A stretch of DNA of 64,000 bases from Allorhizobium borbori (GTDB lineage: Bacteria; Pseudomonadota; Alphaproteobacteria; Rhizobiales; Rhizobiaceae), in the NCBI RefSeq assembly GCF_014196535.1, contig NZ_JACIDU010000007.1, forward strand, positions 173,050-237,049. Direction: 5' to 3'. This document shows positions 1 to 8,113 of this stretch, one piece after another (the stretch's first letter is position 1; the number at the start of each line of letters is the position of its first letter). The notes under the pieces were generated by a model. It was not told the origin of the DNA, did not search any database, and saw only the letters and a program-made list of their open reading frames with translations. The position numbers and the translations under genes were made by a program.

Positions 1-1
1 T

Positions 2-925
2 CAGGCGGTGGGGCAGGGCATCCTCAGCCCCGCCGACGCTTACAAGCTGTCGTTCGAATACAAGACCAAGACGGCGCAGGACGCAGCCGACGAGAAGCGC
101 TGGCGCGACCGGCAGCAGTTCAGCTGGGATAACGACCCGGATCGTGCGCTCAACGAGGAATACAAGCGCGCCCAGATCGATGCGCTTGGCCGCCGCTCGG
201 AAAGCGCGGGGTCCTTCCAGACCTTGCCGAATGGAGACTACGGCTTTGCAAATCCCAACGACGGGACGTTTTCAAAGCTTGGGTCTGCGCCAAAATCGCC
301 GGCGAACGACGTCGAGGCGCGAAAAGTCCAGGCCGAAGCAGCAGGCCTTGCGCCAGAAAGCCCGGCTTATCAAAGCTACTTGCTCACCGGGAAAATGCCT
401 CGCGAAGATCAGGCGCCGCTCACCGCCACCGACAAGAAAGCAATCCTTGAGGCGGATGAGATGATTCTCTCCAATCAGACGGCCATCGACAACCTCAAGA
501 GCGTTCTGGACGAGGGGCAGGGCAAGTCGCTGAATGAACGGGCGGGTTCCGGGTGGACGACGAGTGTGCAGCCGTGGCTTGCGCGTAACGACCCGACCGG
601 CTTCTTTGACGACGCTAAGGGGGAAGCCACGACGGAATTGAACAACGTCGTTATCGGTAACTCGCTGGGGCAGCTCAAGGCCGTTTTCGGCGGCAACCCG
701 ACCGAAGGCGAGCGGGCGGCTCTGCGGGAACTAGAGGCCAGCGCGAACAAGACGCCTGCGGAGCGCAAGATCCTTTTGAACCGCGCCATCGGTCTGGCTG
801 AGAAGCGGATGGAGTTCAACAAGCAGCGCGCTTCCGAATTGCGCGGCGGTGGGTATTACAAACCGACCGGCATGCAGTCATCGCCTGTCGTCTCGCCATA
901 TAAGAACAAATACGGGCTCGAATAA
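2..925 (+). CDS. Phage virion/ejection protein, 5' end outside window
   Basis: The reading frame is open to the left window edge, so the true start is probably upstream; the GTG at position 8 is only an internal candidate. About 305 residues are visible, hydrophilic and rich in Ala, Glu and Lys. The C-terminal third (TTELNNVVIGNSLGQLKAVF and the NPTEGER stretch after it) has the style I associate with internal virion or DNA-transfer proteins of podoviruses. It lies 12 nt upstream of another large virion gene. No catalytic motif is visible. The ejection role is inferred from style and position. Confidence 0.55.
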   Translation, partial: QAVGQGILSPADAYKLSFEYKTKTAQDAADEKRWRDRQQFSWDNDPDRALNEEYKRAQIDALGRRSESAGSFQTLPNGDYGFANPNDGTFSKLGSAPKSPANDVEARKVQAEAAGLAPESPAYQSYLLTGKMPREDQAPLTATDKKAILEADEMILSNQTAIDNLKSVLDEGQGKSLNERAGSGWTTSVQPWLARNDPTGFFDDAKGEATTELNNVVIGNSLGQLKAVFGGNPTEGERAALRELEASANKTPAERKILLNRAIGLAEKRMEFNKQRASELRGGGYYKPTGMQSSPVVSPYKNKYGLE

Positions 926-937
926 GGAGCGGACGGA

Positions 938-3058
938 ATGGCTGATCTCGCTCGCATCAAGCGCAATGTCGCCAAGATGGCTTCGATGAACGCGCCAGAA
1001 GAGGACATCGACGGCTATATCGCGTCCGAAGGCGTGACGATTGATGACGTGCGGAATTTCAAGGTTGGCTGGACCGCTGAAAAGGCCACGGAAGCGCCTG
1101 AGAGCGCGGCATCAAAGTCTCTGCGTGATGAACTATCCGGCAAGACAGAGAACACGGCAAAGGCGCTCTATGACGAAAAGCCGGAATGGCAGAAGCCGAT
1201 CATTGCCGCGCAGGACATATTCAACACCGGCATCAACGGCCTGAGCATGGGGTTTGCCGACAAAGGCGCTGCGCTCGCTCGCTCGGCCGTCACGGGCAAA
1301 CCCTACGAACAGGAACTGCAGGGCATGCGCGACAGGACGCAGGCCAGCAGGGATAGGGCGCTGTCAGCCGGCACAGCGGCCGAGTTGGGCGGCTCCATTG
1401 CTCTTCCGATGGGCCTCGCATCCCGCGGCGTCACGCTGGCCGGACGGATGGGCGCTGCAGGGCGGGAAGGCATCACCGGAATAATGGCGCGCGCCGGATT
1501 GCTTGGCGCCGAAGGCGGCATTTACGGTGGGATCAGCGCAGCCGGCAACGACACGGACATTGGTGAGGGGATTGCGACCGGCGCCGCTTTTGGCGCAGCA
1601 ATCCCGGGGGTGGCGGAGACGGTCGGCAGGGTCGCGCGCCCGTTCGTCGATGCCATCCGCGCCCGCACTAACCCATCGGGCTACGCTACTGAGAAGGTCT
1701 CGGAGCGTCTTTCCGACAGCATGTCGCCCCAGCAGGCGGCCAATCGAATGGCGAGCAACCCCGGATCAAATCTGGCGGATGTGGGCGGCGAGAACCTGCG
1801 CAACCTGCTGCGCACCACGGTCAACATTCCGGGTCCGGCACGTCAGGCAACCAATGCCCGGTTGACGATGCGCCAATTCGGCCAGGGTGACCGGCTCAAG
1901 GATGCTATTTCCAAGACGTTCGCTGACCCGGAAGCCTATGCCGCGTCAAAGGATATGATCGAGGAAACTGCCAAGCGAGAAGCCGCACCGGCCTATCGCC
2001 GGGCCTATGAAAAGCCTGTCCATTTCTCCGAGACGCTGGAAGGTATCCTTGCGACACCGGCAGGGAAGGCGGCTTTGCGCCATGCGGAAACGCTCGCCGG
2101 AAATGAGCAGGTTCCGTTCAAGCAGTTGTTCGTGAACATTACCGACGACGGCGGCAAGGTGGTGCGCCGCGTCCCGGACACGCGGGGATGGGATTACATC
2201 AAGCGCAGCCTGGATGACATGATTGACCGGGAACAGGACAGCATCACCAAGAAATACAGCAATGAGGGTCGCATCCTCATTGGGCTGAAAAACAAGATGC
2301 TGGAGGAGGTTGACCGACTAAACCCGGAATACGCGCGGGCGCGCTCCATCTGGTCCGGAAGCGCTGAACTGGACAAGGCGCTTGAAGCCGGCCGGGAGGT
2401 GTTTACGGCCACTCCAGCGGCCTTCCGCAAACGGGTGGCCGACATGGGGCCGACACAGCGACAGGCGGCGCGCGTCGGCGCTGCTGAAACGCTGCGAAAG
2501 GAGATCGACGGCGCTGGCGTTACGAACAACGCAGTCCTCCGGATATTCTCCAAGCGCCAGCAAATGCGCAATCTCGAAACGCTGTTCGAGACGCCGGAAC
2601 AGTTTGCCGAGTTTCGCAAGTCCATCTTCGCGGAGGCGCGCAAGCGTGCTACCTACGAGAAAGTCAAAGGGAACAGCACCAGCGTCCAGCAGGCCGCCGA
2701 TCTGGCTGAGGCTGGCGGGATGCGCGACACCATGCAGTTCGGGAAGGACGCAGCCACCGGCGGCGTTGCCAATGCGACGTTGAATTTCCTCGGGTCGCGT
2801 CTTCGGATGTTGGGGGGAATGACCCCGGAGGTGGCGCAGGAGATTTCGAGGAAGGTTCTTCAGACCGGGCCGAACGCGGCGATGAAGCTCGCGGAGGAAC
2901 TGACGGCCATTCAGAAGGCAAAGGCATCGTCCACCGCGAGGAGCCAGGCTGTTCAGGCGGCAATAGCGCGAAGCTTGGCGGTGACAGCGCCGCCACGCAT
3001 TTTGGGGCAGGAGCGGCGTGGGCCTACCGAAATCACGGTGCCGGTGCCGATGCGGTGA
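938..3058 (+). CDS. Phage DNA-ejection / internal virion protein
   Basis: A 706-residue protein. The N-terminus is polar. Residues about 95-235 are rich in Gly and Ala with repeated small-residue stretches (GGSIALPMGLASRGV, AFGAAIPGVAE) that could insert into or cross membranes. The remaining 470 residues are mostly charged and predicted helical. Size, a membrane-active Gly/Ala segment in a soluble protein, and position before the tail-fibre genes fit the ejection proteins that short-tailed phages push into the cell envelope. RBS AAGGAGCGG lies 5-13 nt upstream of the ATG. No enzymatic motif was recognised. Confidence 0.6.
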   Translation: MADLARIKRNVAKMASMNAPEEDIDGYIASEGVTIDDVRNFKVGWTAEKATEAPESAASKSLRDELSGKTENTAKALYDEKPEWQKPIIAAQDIFNTGINGLSMGFADKGAALARSAVTGKPYEQELQGMRDRTQASRDRALSAGTAAELGGSIALPMGLASRGVTLAGRMGAAGREGITGIMARAGLLGAEGGIYGGISAAGNDTDIGEGIATGAAFGAAIPGVAETVGRVARPFVDAIRARTNPSGYATEKVSERLSDSMSPQQAANRMASNPGSNLADVGGENLRNLLRTTVNIPGPARQATNARLTMRQFGQGDRLKDAISKTFADPEAYAASKDMIEETAKREAAPAYRRAYEKPVHFSETLEGILATPAGKAALRHAETLAGNEQVPFKQLFVNITDDGGKVVRRVPDTRGWDYIKRSLDDMIDREQDSITKKYSNEGRILIGLKNKMLEEVDRLNPEYARARSIWSGSAELDKALEAGREVFTATPAAFRKRVADMGPTQRQAARVGAAETLRKEIDGAGVTNNAVLRIFSKRQQMRNLETLFETPEQFAEFRKSIFAEARKRATYEKVKGNSTSVQQAADLAEAGGMRDTMQFGKDAATGGVANATLNFLGSRLRMLGGMTPEVAQEISRKVLQTGPNAAMKLAEELTAIQKAKASSTARSQAVQAAIARSLAVTAPPRILGQERRGPTEITVPVPMR

Positions 3059-3295
3059 TTATGGGGCGTCGTCGCTCTTGGAAGAAGGCCAGAAGAGCCA
3101 TGCCAACAGGGCGATGAACGCCACGAGCAGCGTGCTATCGATTAGCCCACCACTGTTCGCAAACAGGCCGCCATTACGCGCTGAGAATGTTCCGATTGCT
3201 ACAGCCAGAATTGACAGCGGAAGCCACTTATCACGGGCTTGCGCTTTCTCGATCCACGTTTTCTTGCGTGCTGTTTTTTTGTTTTCATCAGACAT
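3059..3295 (-). CDS. Small two-helix membrane protein, prophage
   Basis: A 78-residue protein convergent with, and abutting, the ejection protein gene. It has a basic N-terminus, then two hydrophobic segments (about residues 25-40 and 50-68) and a short polar tail. I see no strong RBS before the ATG. No family is recognised. Position beside virion genes but on the opposite strand suggests an accessory (moron-type) gene. Confidence 0.5.
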   Translation of the reverse strand: MSDENKKTARKKTWIEKAQARDKWLPLSILAVAIGTFSARNGGLFANSGGLIDSTLLVAFIALLAWLFWPSSKSDDAP

Positions 3296-3328
3296 GCCAG
3301 CACCATGACAGACACAAGCACGAAAATC

Positions 3329-3353
3329 AAAGGCTCCTTCGGGGGCCTTTTTC
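3329..3353 (+). terminator. Rho-independent terminator, copy 1 of a repeated module
   Basis: A 9-bp stem AAAGGCTCC / GGGGGCCTT with one T-G wobble and a TTC loop, followed by TTTTTC. It is nearly the same as the hairpin at 5854-5877, down to the trailing TTTTTCTAT. The two copies bracket the accessory block. Confidence 0.75.
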
Positions 3354-3385
3354 TATCGCTTCAACCCCCAGACAGGAGAACTGGA

Positions 3386-3589
3386 ATGATTGACCAGAAC
3401 ACCGGATTGAATGCAGGCGTCGGCCTTTACGGGAGTGGGTGCCTTACTGATGACCCGGACGCCAAGCGGCGCTGGATGAAATCCATTCGAGACCGCGCTG
3501 AAGCATATAGTCGCGACCTTCCTTTTCGGTTCCAGCATCAACGCCACCTAGGCGAAAGTTCTGAACAGATGCCTCAAACAACTCCCTAA
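3386..3589 (+). CDS. Short phage ORF, possibly truncated
   Basis: A 67-residue ORF with a good RBS (AGGAGA, 6 nt before the ATG) placed just after the terminator, as the virion gene at 5892 is after the second terminator. The first 35 residues (MIDQNTGLNAGVGLYGSGCL onward) look like a genuine gene start. The rest is low-quality sequence that overlaps the convincing minus-strand gene at 3444-3701 by about 145 nt. I read it as a possible 5' remnant of a virion gene whose body was replaced by the cargo block; it could also be a real short gene. Confidence 0.35.
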   Translation: MIDQNTGLNAGVGLYGSGCLTDDPDAKRRWMKSIRDRAEAYSRDLPFRFQHQRHLGESSEQMPQTTP

Positions 3590-3701
3590 TCAGCCTTTCG
3601 CCTTCCGGGTTGTTGTGAATGGCCGTCGCTAAAATACAACGCACCAGCGTTTCTAGGGCAAAGAAATCGAGGCGTTCCGTCTTCGCGCTTATGTCACTCA
3701 T
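3444..3701 (-). CDS. Small hypothetical protein, prophage accessory
   Basis: An 85-residue hydrophilic protein beginning MSDISAKTERLDFF. The start is set by a strong RBS, AAGGAGG, 5 nt before the ATG at 3701; an upstream in-frame start lacks one. The central part (ATAIHNNPEGERLIRELFE) is predicted helical. No signal peptide or membrane helix is visible and no family is recognised. It is divergent from the HTH fragment at 3757. Confidence 0.55.
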   Translation of the reverse strand: MSDISAKTERLDFFALETLVRCILATAIHNNPEGERLIRELFEASVQNFRLGGVDAGTEKEGRDYMLQRGLEWISSSAAWRPGHQ

Positions 3702-3756
3702 GATTCCCTCCTTGGTTGCGGGCAATCATTGAATCTTTTTTCGCAGGAGTCGATTC

Positions 3757-3972
3757 ATGGCTAAATTGACCGAGATCGTCTCTTACGGTGCTAGCCGACG
3801 CTCGGACCAGAGGGCAAATGCGAGAGCGGCGGAACTCCTCAGAGTTTCAGAGAGATCTGTTAAGACTGCGCAACATGTCGCCGCAAGCTTTTGCATGAAG
3901 ATAGTATATTCGCGCAGGCGAATACCCGGCCCTAAACCGGGGGGAGAGAGTGGCGGGCTGTCTTGCTATTAG
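3757..3972 (+). pseudogene. HTH-containing fragment (ParB/methylase-tail style)
   Basis: A 71-residue ORF with RBS AGGAG 7 nt upstream. Residues 18-37 (RANARAAELLRVSERSVKTA) resemble the helix-turn-helix found in tails of phage and plasmid ParB-like or methyltransferase proteins, where AAELL-V-ERSV is typical. The helix pair is followed by about 30 residues of unstructured sequence, and nothing recognisable lies upstream. It looks like a shortened remnant, though a small DNA-binding protein is possible. Confidence 0.4.
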
Positions 3973-4116
3973 AAAGAAAAGCTCCACGTGGGAGACAACC
4001 AGATCTCAATCAATATCGCAGCAAAAAATTCTGTTGGTTGATTGGCCCTTAGTTTACTGGACTAGACTCTCGTTCTGATTGATTCCATGCTCCCGTCATT
4101 ACTGTTGGGGGCATTA

Positions 4117-4761
4117 ATGAAATACAATCGAGTGGGCATTCTGGTGATGATGTCGCTGGCGTTACAATCTTGCGGTTCCATCACTGTTCCGGCTGCCGTG
4201 AAGATGGATAGCGGAGAGGCGTACGTTGGAACGACAACAGCAGCGATAAGCGGCGGGACGTTTCAGGTGACGGCAACATCTGGCGTCGTTACGTGTTCCG
4301 GAACCTATGACGCTTTCGATACAAATCCGGTGATTTCTGCACCGGTTAGATGCTCTGATGGTCGTTATGGAACGATAACCGTACTGCGAAATCCTGACAT
4401 GCGCGGGGGAAGTGGAACGGTTACACTTGCGAATGGGTCGCATGGACGAGTGGCTTTTGGGCGCAACGCGTCATCAGTCTTGAGTGCGCCGATTGCTATG
4501 TCTGGGTTGCCAACTCCCTCATCAACGACGATAGGCGAAAGCTACTCTTCGGGGGGAGGTGTTTACACCGGCAACTGCCCTACGCCAGAGAGCATAGCAG
4601 CTGACGGTAAGCGCTGTGGGAAGCGAAGTGCGGCTTACAAGGCAGGCGGCTACTCAGGATATGGATTAATGTCCAGCGCTCGAAGCTACGGAGGATCCAC
4701 GTACGTGCGGGGTCACTATCGGAATGGGTCTTACGTCAGAGGCCACTACAGACGCCGCTAG
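4117..4761 (+). CDS. Prophage-encoded lipoprotein with YVRGHYR tandem motif
   Basis: A 214-residue protein. I chose the ATG at 4117 because it begins a compact lipoprotein signal, MKYNRVGILVMMSLALQSC, with cleavage before Cys19; the in-frame ATG at 4087 would put extra residues in front. A beta-rich middle (about residues 25-110) is followed by a Cys-containing motif with the pattern C-P-x9-ADGKRCG-x-RSA and a Gly/Ser/Tyr-rich tail. The tail ends in two copies of YVRGHYR. The same ADG-CG-RSA and YVxGHxR motifs occur in many small phage or island proteins of unknown role. A surface role such as superinfection exclusion is a guess. GGGG precedes the start. Confidence 0.6.
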   Translation: MKYNRVGILVMMSLALQSCGSITVPAAVKMDSGEAYVGTTTAAISGGTFQVTATSGVVTCSGTYDAFDTNPVISAPVRCSDGRYGTITVLRNPDMRGGSGTVTLANGSHGRVAFGRNASSVLSAPIAMSGLPTPSSTTIGESYSSGGGVYTGNCPTPESIAADGKRCGKRSAAYKAGGYSGYGLMSSARSYGGSTYVRGHYRNGSYVRGHYRRR

Positions 4762-4894
4762 ACAGATAGGACAGTGTTCATGGCCGCTTCTTGCACTTTT
4801 GTCGGGCGGATATGGAGTCGGATCGAATCGAATCGTGATAATGATGTCGCGACTGGTGTTGCAACAATGTTCTGGCAGCACCCTTGGGAGAGCG

Positions 4895-5392
4895 ATGGTG
4901 GCACCATACAAGGCAAAGTCTGTGGCGAATGCCTTCCTTACTCTCGCGAACCGTGACGGGTATGACATTACGCCGATGCAGCTTCAAAAGCTGCTATATT
5001 ACGCGAACGGTTACTTCATGGCCGAGAATGACGGCCAGCCCCTCATAAATGAGTATTTTGAAGCGTGGGATTACGGCCCAGTTGTTCCCACTGTTTACTA
5101 TGAGTTTCGGGAGTACGTGAATCGTCCGATCAAGAGATTCGCATACACGTTTGATCGCGAAGTATCCCGCGAAATCGTGGCCCCACAACCGGTGAATGAT
5201 GATCAGTCTGAATCGGTTATCAGTTGGGTGTGGGACAATTATCGGGATCTGTCAGGCCCACAACTGTCGAATATGACCCACAAAACGGACGGTCCTTGGG
5301 ACCGGGCTCGCCGACGAGCCAGCAACTCCCAGATGCGCAACGAGCGGCTTGAGACTGCTGATCTCCTAGAGTATTTCAGGAATCTGATCTGA
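4895..5392 (+). CDS. Panacea-domain (DUF4065, SocA/GepA type) antitoxin-like protein
   Basis: A 165-residue protein starting MVAPYKAKSVANAFL, with RBS GGGAG 4 nt upstream; the open frame extends to 4724 but that part has no conserved content. The Panacea core is clear: MQLQKLLYYANGYFMAENDG, then EAWDYGPVVPTVYYEFREY. The family neutralises many unrelated toxins, and its toxin partner is normally the adjacent gene. Here the stop codon TGA is followed directly by the GTG of a small membrane protein, a strong sign of translational coupling. It sits in prophage cargo between two terminator copies. Antitoxin function is inferred from the family; the partner is unproven. Confidence 0.85.
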   Translation: MVAPYKAKSVANAFLTLANRDGYDITPMQLQKLLYYANGYFMAENDGQPLINEYFEAWDYGPVVPTVYYEFREYVNRPIKRFAYTFDREVSREIVAPQPVNDDQSESVISWVWDNYRDLSGPQLSNMTHKTDGPWDRARRRASNSQMRNERLETADLLEYFRNLI

Positions 5393-5728
5393 GTGGTTAG
5401 GAAGGTCGATACAGAAGGCGCCCATACCGTACCGGCCAGAACGCCAGAAGACGACGGCGATGTGGCAGGGCCGCTACTGATTGAGATTCCGCTCTGGAAG
5501 TTTGGGCGGATTAAGCTCGAAAGCTTTAACTCCAAATCATCACTCGCCGTTTTTGCGCTCGTCGTGATCTTGGCGATGATGATTTTCCTCTCAGTGCTCG
5601 AAGCCGGGGCTGGGATCATGAAGTCAACAGTTCCAGGTATTGTAGGCCTACAGGGCAAAGTTGGAGAGGCGCTGTTGCTGATACTAGGCGTCCTGTTGGG
5701 TGCGTATAACGGCAAGAGTAAGAAGTAG
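5393..5728 (+). CDS. Small two-helix membrane protein, candidate toxin partner of the Panacea protein
   Basis: A 111-residue protein starting with GTG immediately after the Panacea stop codon. Residues 1-45 are polar and acidic. Helix 1 spans about 49-68 (SLAVFALVVILAMMIFLSVL) and helix 2 about 90-106 (VGEALLLILGVLLGAYNG), ending in a basic tail NGKSKK. Panacea antitoxins are known to pair with membrane-acting as well as enzymatic toxins, so position, size and topology fit a membrane toxin. I recognise no toxin family. An alternative is an unrelated phage membrane protein co-transcribed with the antitoxin-like gene. Confidence 0.6.
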   Translation: MVRKVDTEGAHTVPARTPEDDGDVAGPLLIEIPLWKFGRIKLESFNSKSSLAVFALVVILAMMIFLSVLEAGAGIMKSTVPGIVGLQGKVGEALLLILGVLLGAYNGKSKK

Positions 5729-5853
5729 GTTGGCCGAAACGCCTTTCCTATTTCAGCATCACAGCGGCGCCGGTGGCATCGGCGAAGACGGTCATTTGCT
5801 AAGCACTGCGCCTGAATCGCACTGAACGCAGCAACAATTTACGGAAACCTTCC

Positions 5854-5877
5854 AAGGCTCCCTCACGGGGGCCTTTT
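5854..5877 (+). terminator. Rho-independent terminator, copy 2 of the repeated module
   Basis: Stem AAGGCTCC / GGGGGCCTT with a short loop, followed by TTTTTCTAT. It shares most bases and the trailing sequence with the hairpin at 3329-3353 and lies just before the virion gene at 5892. Confidence 0.75.
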
Positions 5878-5891
5878 TCTATGGAGGCCAT

Positions 5892-6692
5892 ATGCCAACG
5901 TTCGACACTGGCCGTTTTGGTGGCGGCTACTCCCCCAACAACGCGCCCCTGAGTGGTCAGGTCCAGTCCTACGACCCCATGCTATCGCCAGCGGCGGACT
6001 TCGGCGGCAGGTTTGCGCCGTCTGGCCCGGTACCGCAGGGACTTGAGGGGCTGCAATCCGGCCTCTACGCCGGTCAGCGCGACGTCGGCCTCCTGCCAGA
6101 ACTCCGGGACGCGGTGGACTACAGCCGATACAGCGGGCAGATCGCCAGCCAACCGACATACGGTCCGACCTACACGCAGCCGCAGCAGCCGCAGCAGACG
6201 GCCACTGCCTATGCGCAGCCGGAAGAGACTGTAGCTCCAGCGCCAGGCATTGACGCAATCCAGACGGCTTCCCCGTCAGCCGGCGGTCTTCTTGGCTCCA
6301 TACCCGGCGTCACGTCTCCCGATGAATATGCGCAGATCGCCCAGACCCGCGCTGAACTTGGTGTTCCAAACGACCTGACAGGATTGCGCTCTCTTTCGCC
6401 CGCAGCGGCCCGCCAGATGGATCGATCATTCAGCGCAAGGCAGACATTCGGGACACTTGGAGGCGCGCTTCTCGGCGGCGCTCTGCTCGGCCCCGTCGGT
6501 GGGCTTCTGGGCGGCTATCTCGGCAGGAACGTCGCATCGAAATCATACTATCCCGACGCTCCGCAACCTGTCGCCGGTCAGACAGCCAAGGGCTACGACA
6601 AAGGTGATTTGAGCGACTACGGGCAGCGTGCATACGAGAGTTCTGGCCAATTCCGCGATGCGGTTGACAGCGGCAAGGGAGGGCTTTGGTAA
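5892..6692 (+). CDS. Phage virion-associated protein with glycine-zipper segment
   Basis: A 266-residue protein with RBS GGAGG 5 nt before the ATG. The N-terminal 130 residues are rich in Pro, Gln and Gly and probably disordered. A glycine-zipper stretch near residues 194-214 (LGGALLGGALLGPVGGLLGG) could insert in a membrane or pack helices. It overlaps the tail-fibre gene by 1 nt (TAATG). Position points to a minor tail or ejection protein; no family was recognised. Confidence 0.5.
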   Translation: MPTFDTGRFGGGYSPNNAPLSGQVQSYDPMLSPAADFGGRFAPSGPVPQGLEGLQSGLYAGQRDVGLLPELRDAVDYSRYSGQIASQPTYGPTYTQPQQPQQTATAYAQPEETVAPAPGIDAIQTASPSAGGLLGSIPGVTSPDEYAQIAQTRAELGVPNDLTGLRSLSPAAARQMDRSFSARQTFGTLGGALLGGALLGPVGGLLGGYLGRNVASKSYYPDAPQPVAGQTAKGYDKGDLSDYGQRAYESSGQFRDAVDSGKGGLW

Positions 6693-7615
6693 TGGCAAAG
6701 AACAATGTCGGGCAGTGGGATACAACGCCTGCAAACAATACCGATGTAGGCGGGATCAGCATTGAGGGAACCGCACCAGTAAGCAACTTCGACGGTGCTT
6801 TGCGCACGATAATGGCCCAGATCAAGGATGGGACAGGCGTCCCCGCAGATCTGTTGGACGGCCAGCACGGCACTTACTACCGGAATGCCGGCAACCTCAA
6901 TGCAGGGACGGTGCCGGCGGATCGTTTGGCGGGCGGATCATACAGCTTTTCAGCCTTGAAAATCGAGGGTGCCATACCTCGTATTGATTTGCTCGATTCT
7001 GATGCGGCAGATTTTTACATCCGCGTCGATAGCGGCGTATTCTCGGTCCTGACTGACCGGGATAGCTCAGGCACATGGGAAACGCCTCACCCGCTCCAAT
7101 TGGATAACTCAAGCGGCGAGGGAACGCTCTACGGCGACAAGATATGGACTGCCGGGAACGATGGCGCAGGGTCAGGTCTTGCCGCCGATACCGTTGATGG
7201 CGTCCATTTGTCCGGTCTTGTGCAAACCAGCCGTACTATCACGGCGGGAAACGGCTTGACTGGACTTGGCGATATGTCTGCCGACCGAAGCGTTGCCGTT
7301 GGTGCGGGAACCGGGATTACGGTCGGGACAAGTACTGTGTCTGTGGATACGACGGTCTGGCGCGATGGCAACTTGCCGACCGCCGCCCAAATCGGTGGGA
7401 TCATCGCCGGTCTGACGCAGGGGGCAATCGGATCGTATGCAACGGTCATCAAGAAAACAGCAGGAACGATCAACCCAGGCTCAACAGTGGCCGGAACCGA
7501 CCTCTACTGGTCAAATTCCGACGATAGCGCCGCGATCGGTATTGACGTCGGCACATGGCGCGCGGTGGGCGTGATCACGAACACTGCGTCGGCCACAGCA
7601 CTGAGGATTTCGTGA
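6692..7615 (+). CDS. Phage tail fibre / tail spike protein
   Basis: A 307-residue protein beginning MAKNNVGQWDTTPANNTDVG. The phrases SNFDGALRTIMAQIKD and PADLLDGQHGTYYRNAGNLNAGTVPADRLAG are typical of the N-terminal, particle-attaching parts of tail fibres, and the rest is beta-rich with repeated Gly/Thr/Asp segments. The start at 6692 shares one base with the upstream stop and has AGGGAGGG about 8 nt before it. The receptor-binding tip may be the downstream esterase-like protein. Function is assigned from composition and context. Confidence 0.65.
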   Translation: MAKNNVGQWDTTPANNTDVGGISIEGTAPVSNFDGALRTIMAQIKDGTGVPADLLDGQHGTYYRNAGNLNAGTVPADRLAGGSYSFSALKIEGAIPRIDLLDSDAADFYIRVDSGVFSVLTDRDSSGTWETPHPLQLDNSSGEGTLYGDKIWTAGNDGAGSGLAADTVDGVHLSGLVQTSRTITAGNGLTGLGDMSADRSVAVGAGTGITVGTSTVSVDTTVWRDGNLPTAAQIGGIIAGLTQGAIGSYATVIKKTAGTINPGSTVAGTDLYWSNSDDSAAIGIDVGTWRAVGVITNTASATALRIS

Positions 7616-8091
7616 TGGATCTGCATATCGAGACAGTGACCGATCTCCGGTGGGTTGATGCCGCCCAGACAAAGCTTGTCGGTATCGTGAAATTTGCTGA
7701 GTTTCAGGACGCCGCGCCGTTCAGTTTTTGCTCTACGGCTCCGGTCGAGTACCCGCATGAAGCTGATTTCTGGGACCGATCAACATCGGGTGAGTTCGGG
7801 ACGATTGCGGACTATGTCCCGCCATCCGTCGATGAAATGCGTGCTTCCATGCCGCCATTGACCGCCCGTCAACTGCGCTTGGGCCTTATCGCCAACGGCA
7901 TCATGCCATCGCAGGTGCAGTCTGCCATTGAAGCTATGCCGTCCGGTCCGTCCAGAGAGAATGCGCTGGTCGAATGGGAATATGCGTCATCGTTCGAGCG
8001 CATGCATCCGCTTATCGCATCCGTAGCCGCTGGCCTGTCGCTGACGGCTGAGCAGGTAGACGCCATGTGGATGGCTGCGGTCATCCTGTAA
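7615..8091 (+). CDS. Phage protein of the tail-fibre assembly type
   Basis: A 158-residue protein; the ATG at 7615 overlaps the fibre gene's stop (TGATG), which favours it over the in-frame upstream start at 7555. The N-terminal 75 residues are beta-rich. The C-terminal half (LTARQLRLGLIANGIMPSQV, then WEYASSFERMHPLIAS) matches a helical module I associate with small proteins encoded after fibre genes in phages of rhizobia. Possible chaperone or assembly role; moderate certainty. Confidence 0.5.
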   Translation: MDLHIETVTDLRWVDAAQTKLVGIVKFAEFQDAAPFSFCSTAPVEYPHEADFWDRSTSGEFGTIADYVPPSVDEMRASMPPLTARQLRLGLIANGIMPSQVQSAIEAMPSGPSRENALVEWEYASSFERMHPLIASVAAGLSLTAEQVDAMWMAAVIL

Positions 8092-8113
8092 CCAATCGCA
8101 TCGGAGAACACCA

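Noticed and set aside
4724..4894. N-terminal extension of the Panacea gene, 57 codons
   Set aside because: It has no conserved content, overlaps the lipoprotein gene end, and the ATG at 4895 has its own RBS and matches the domain start.
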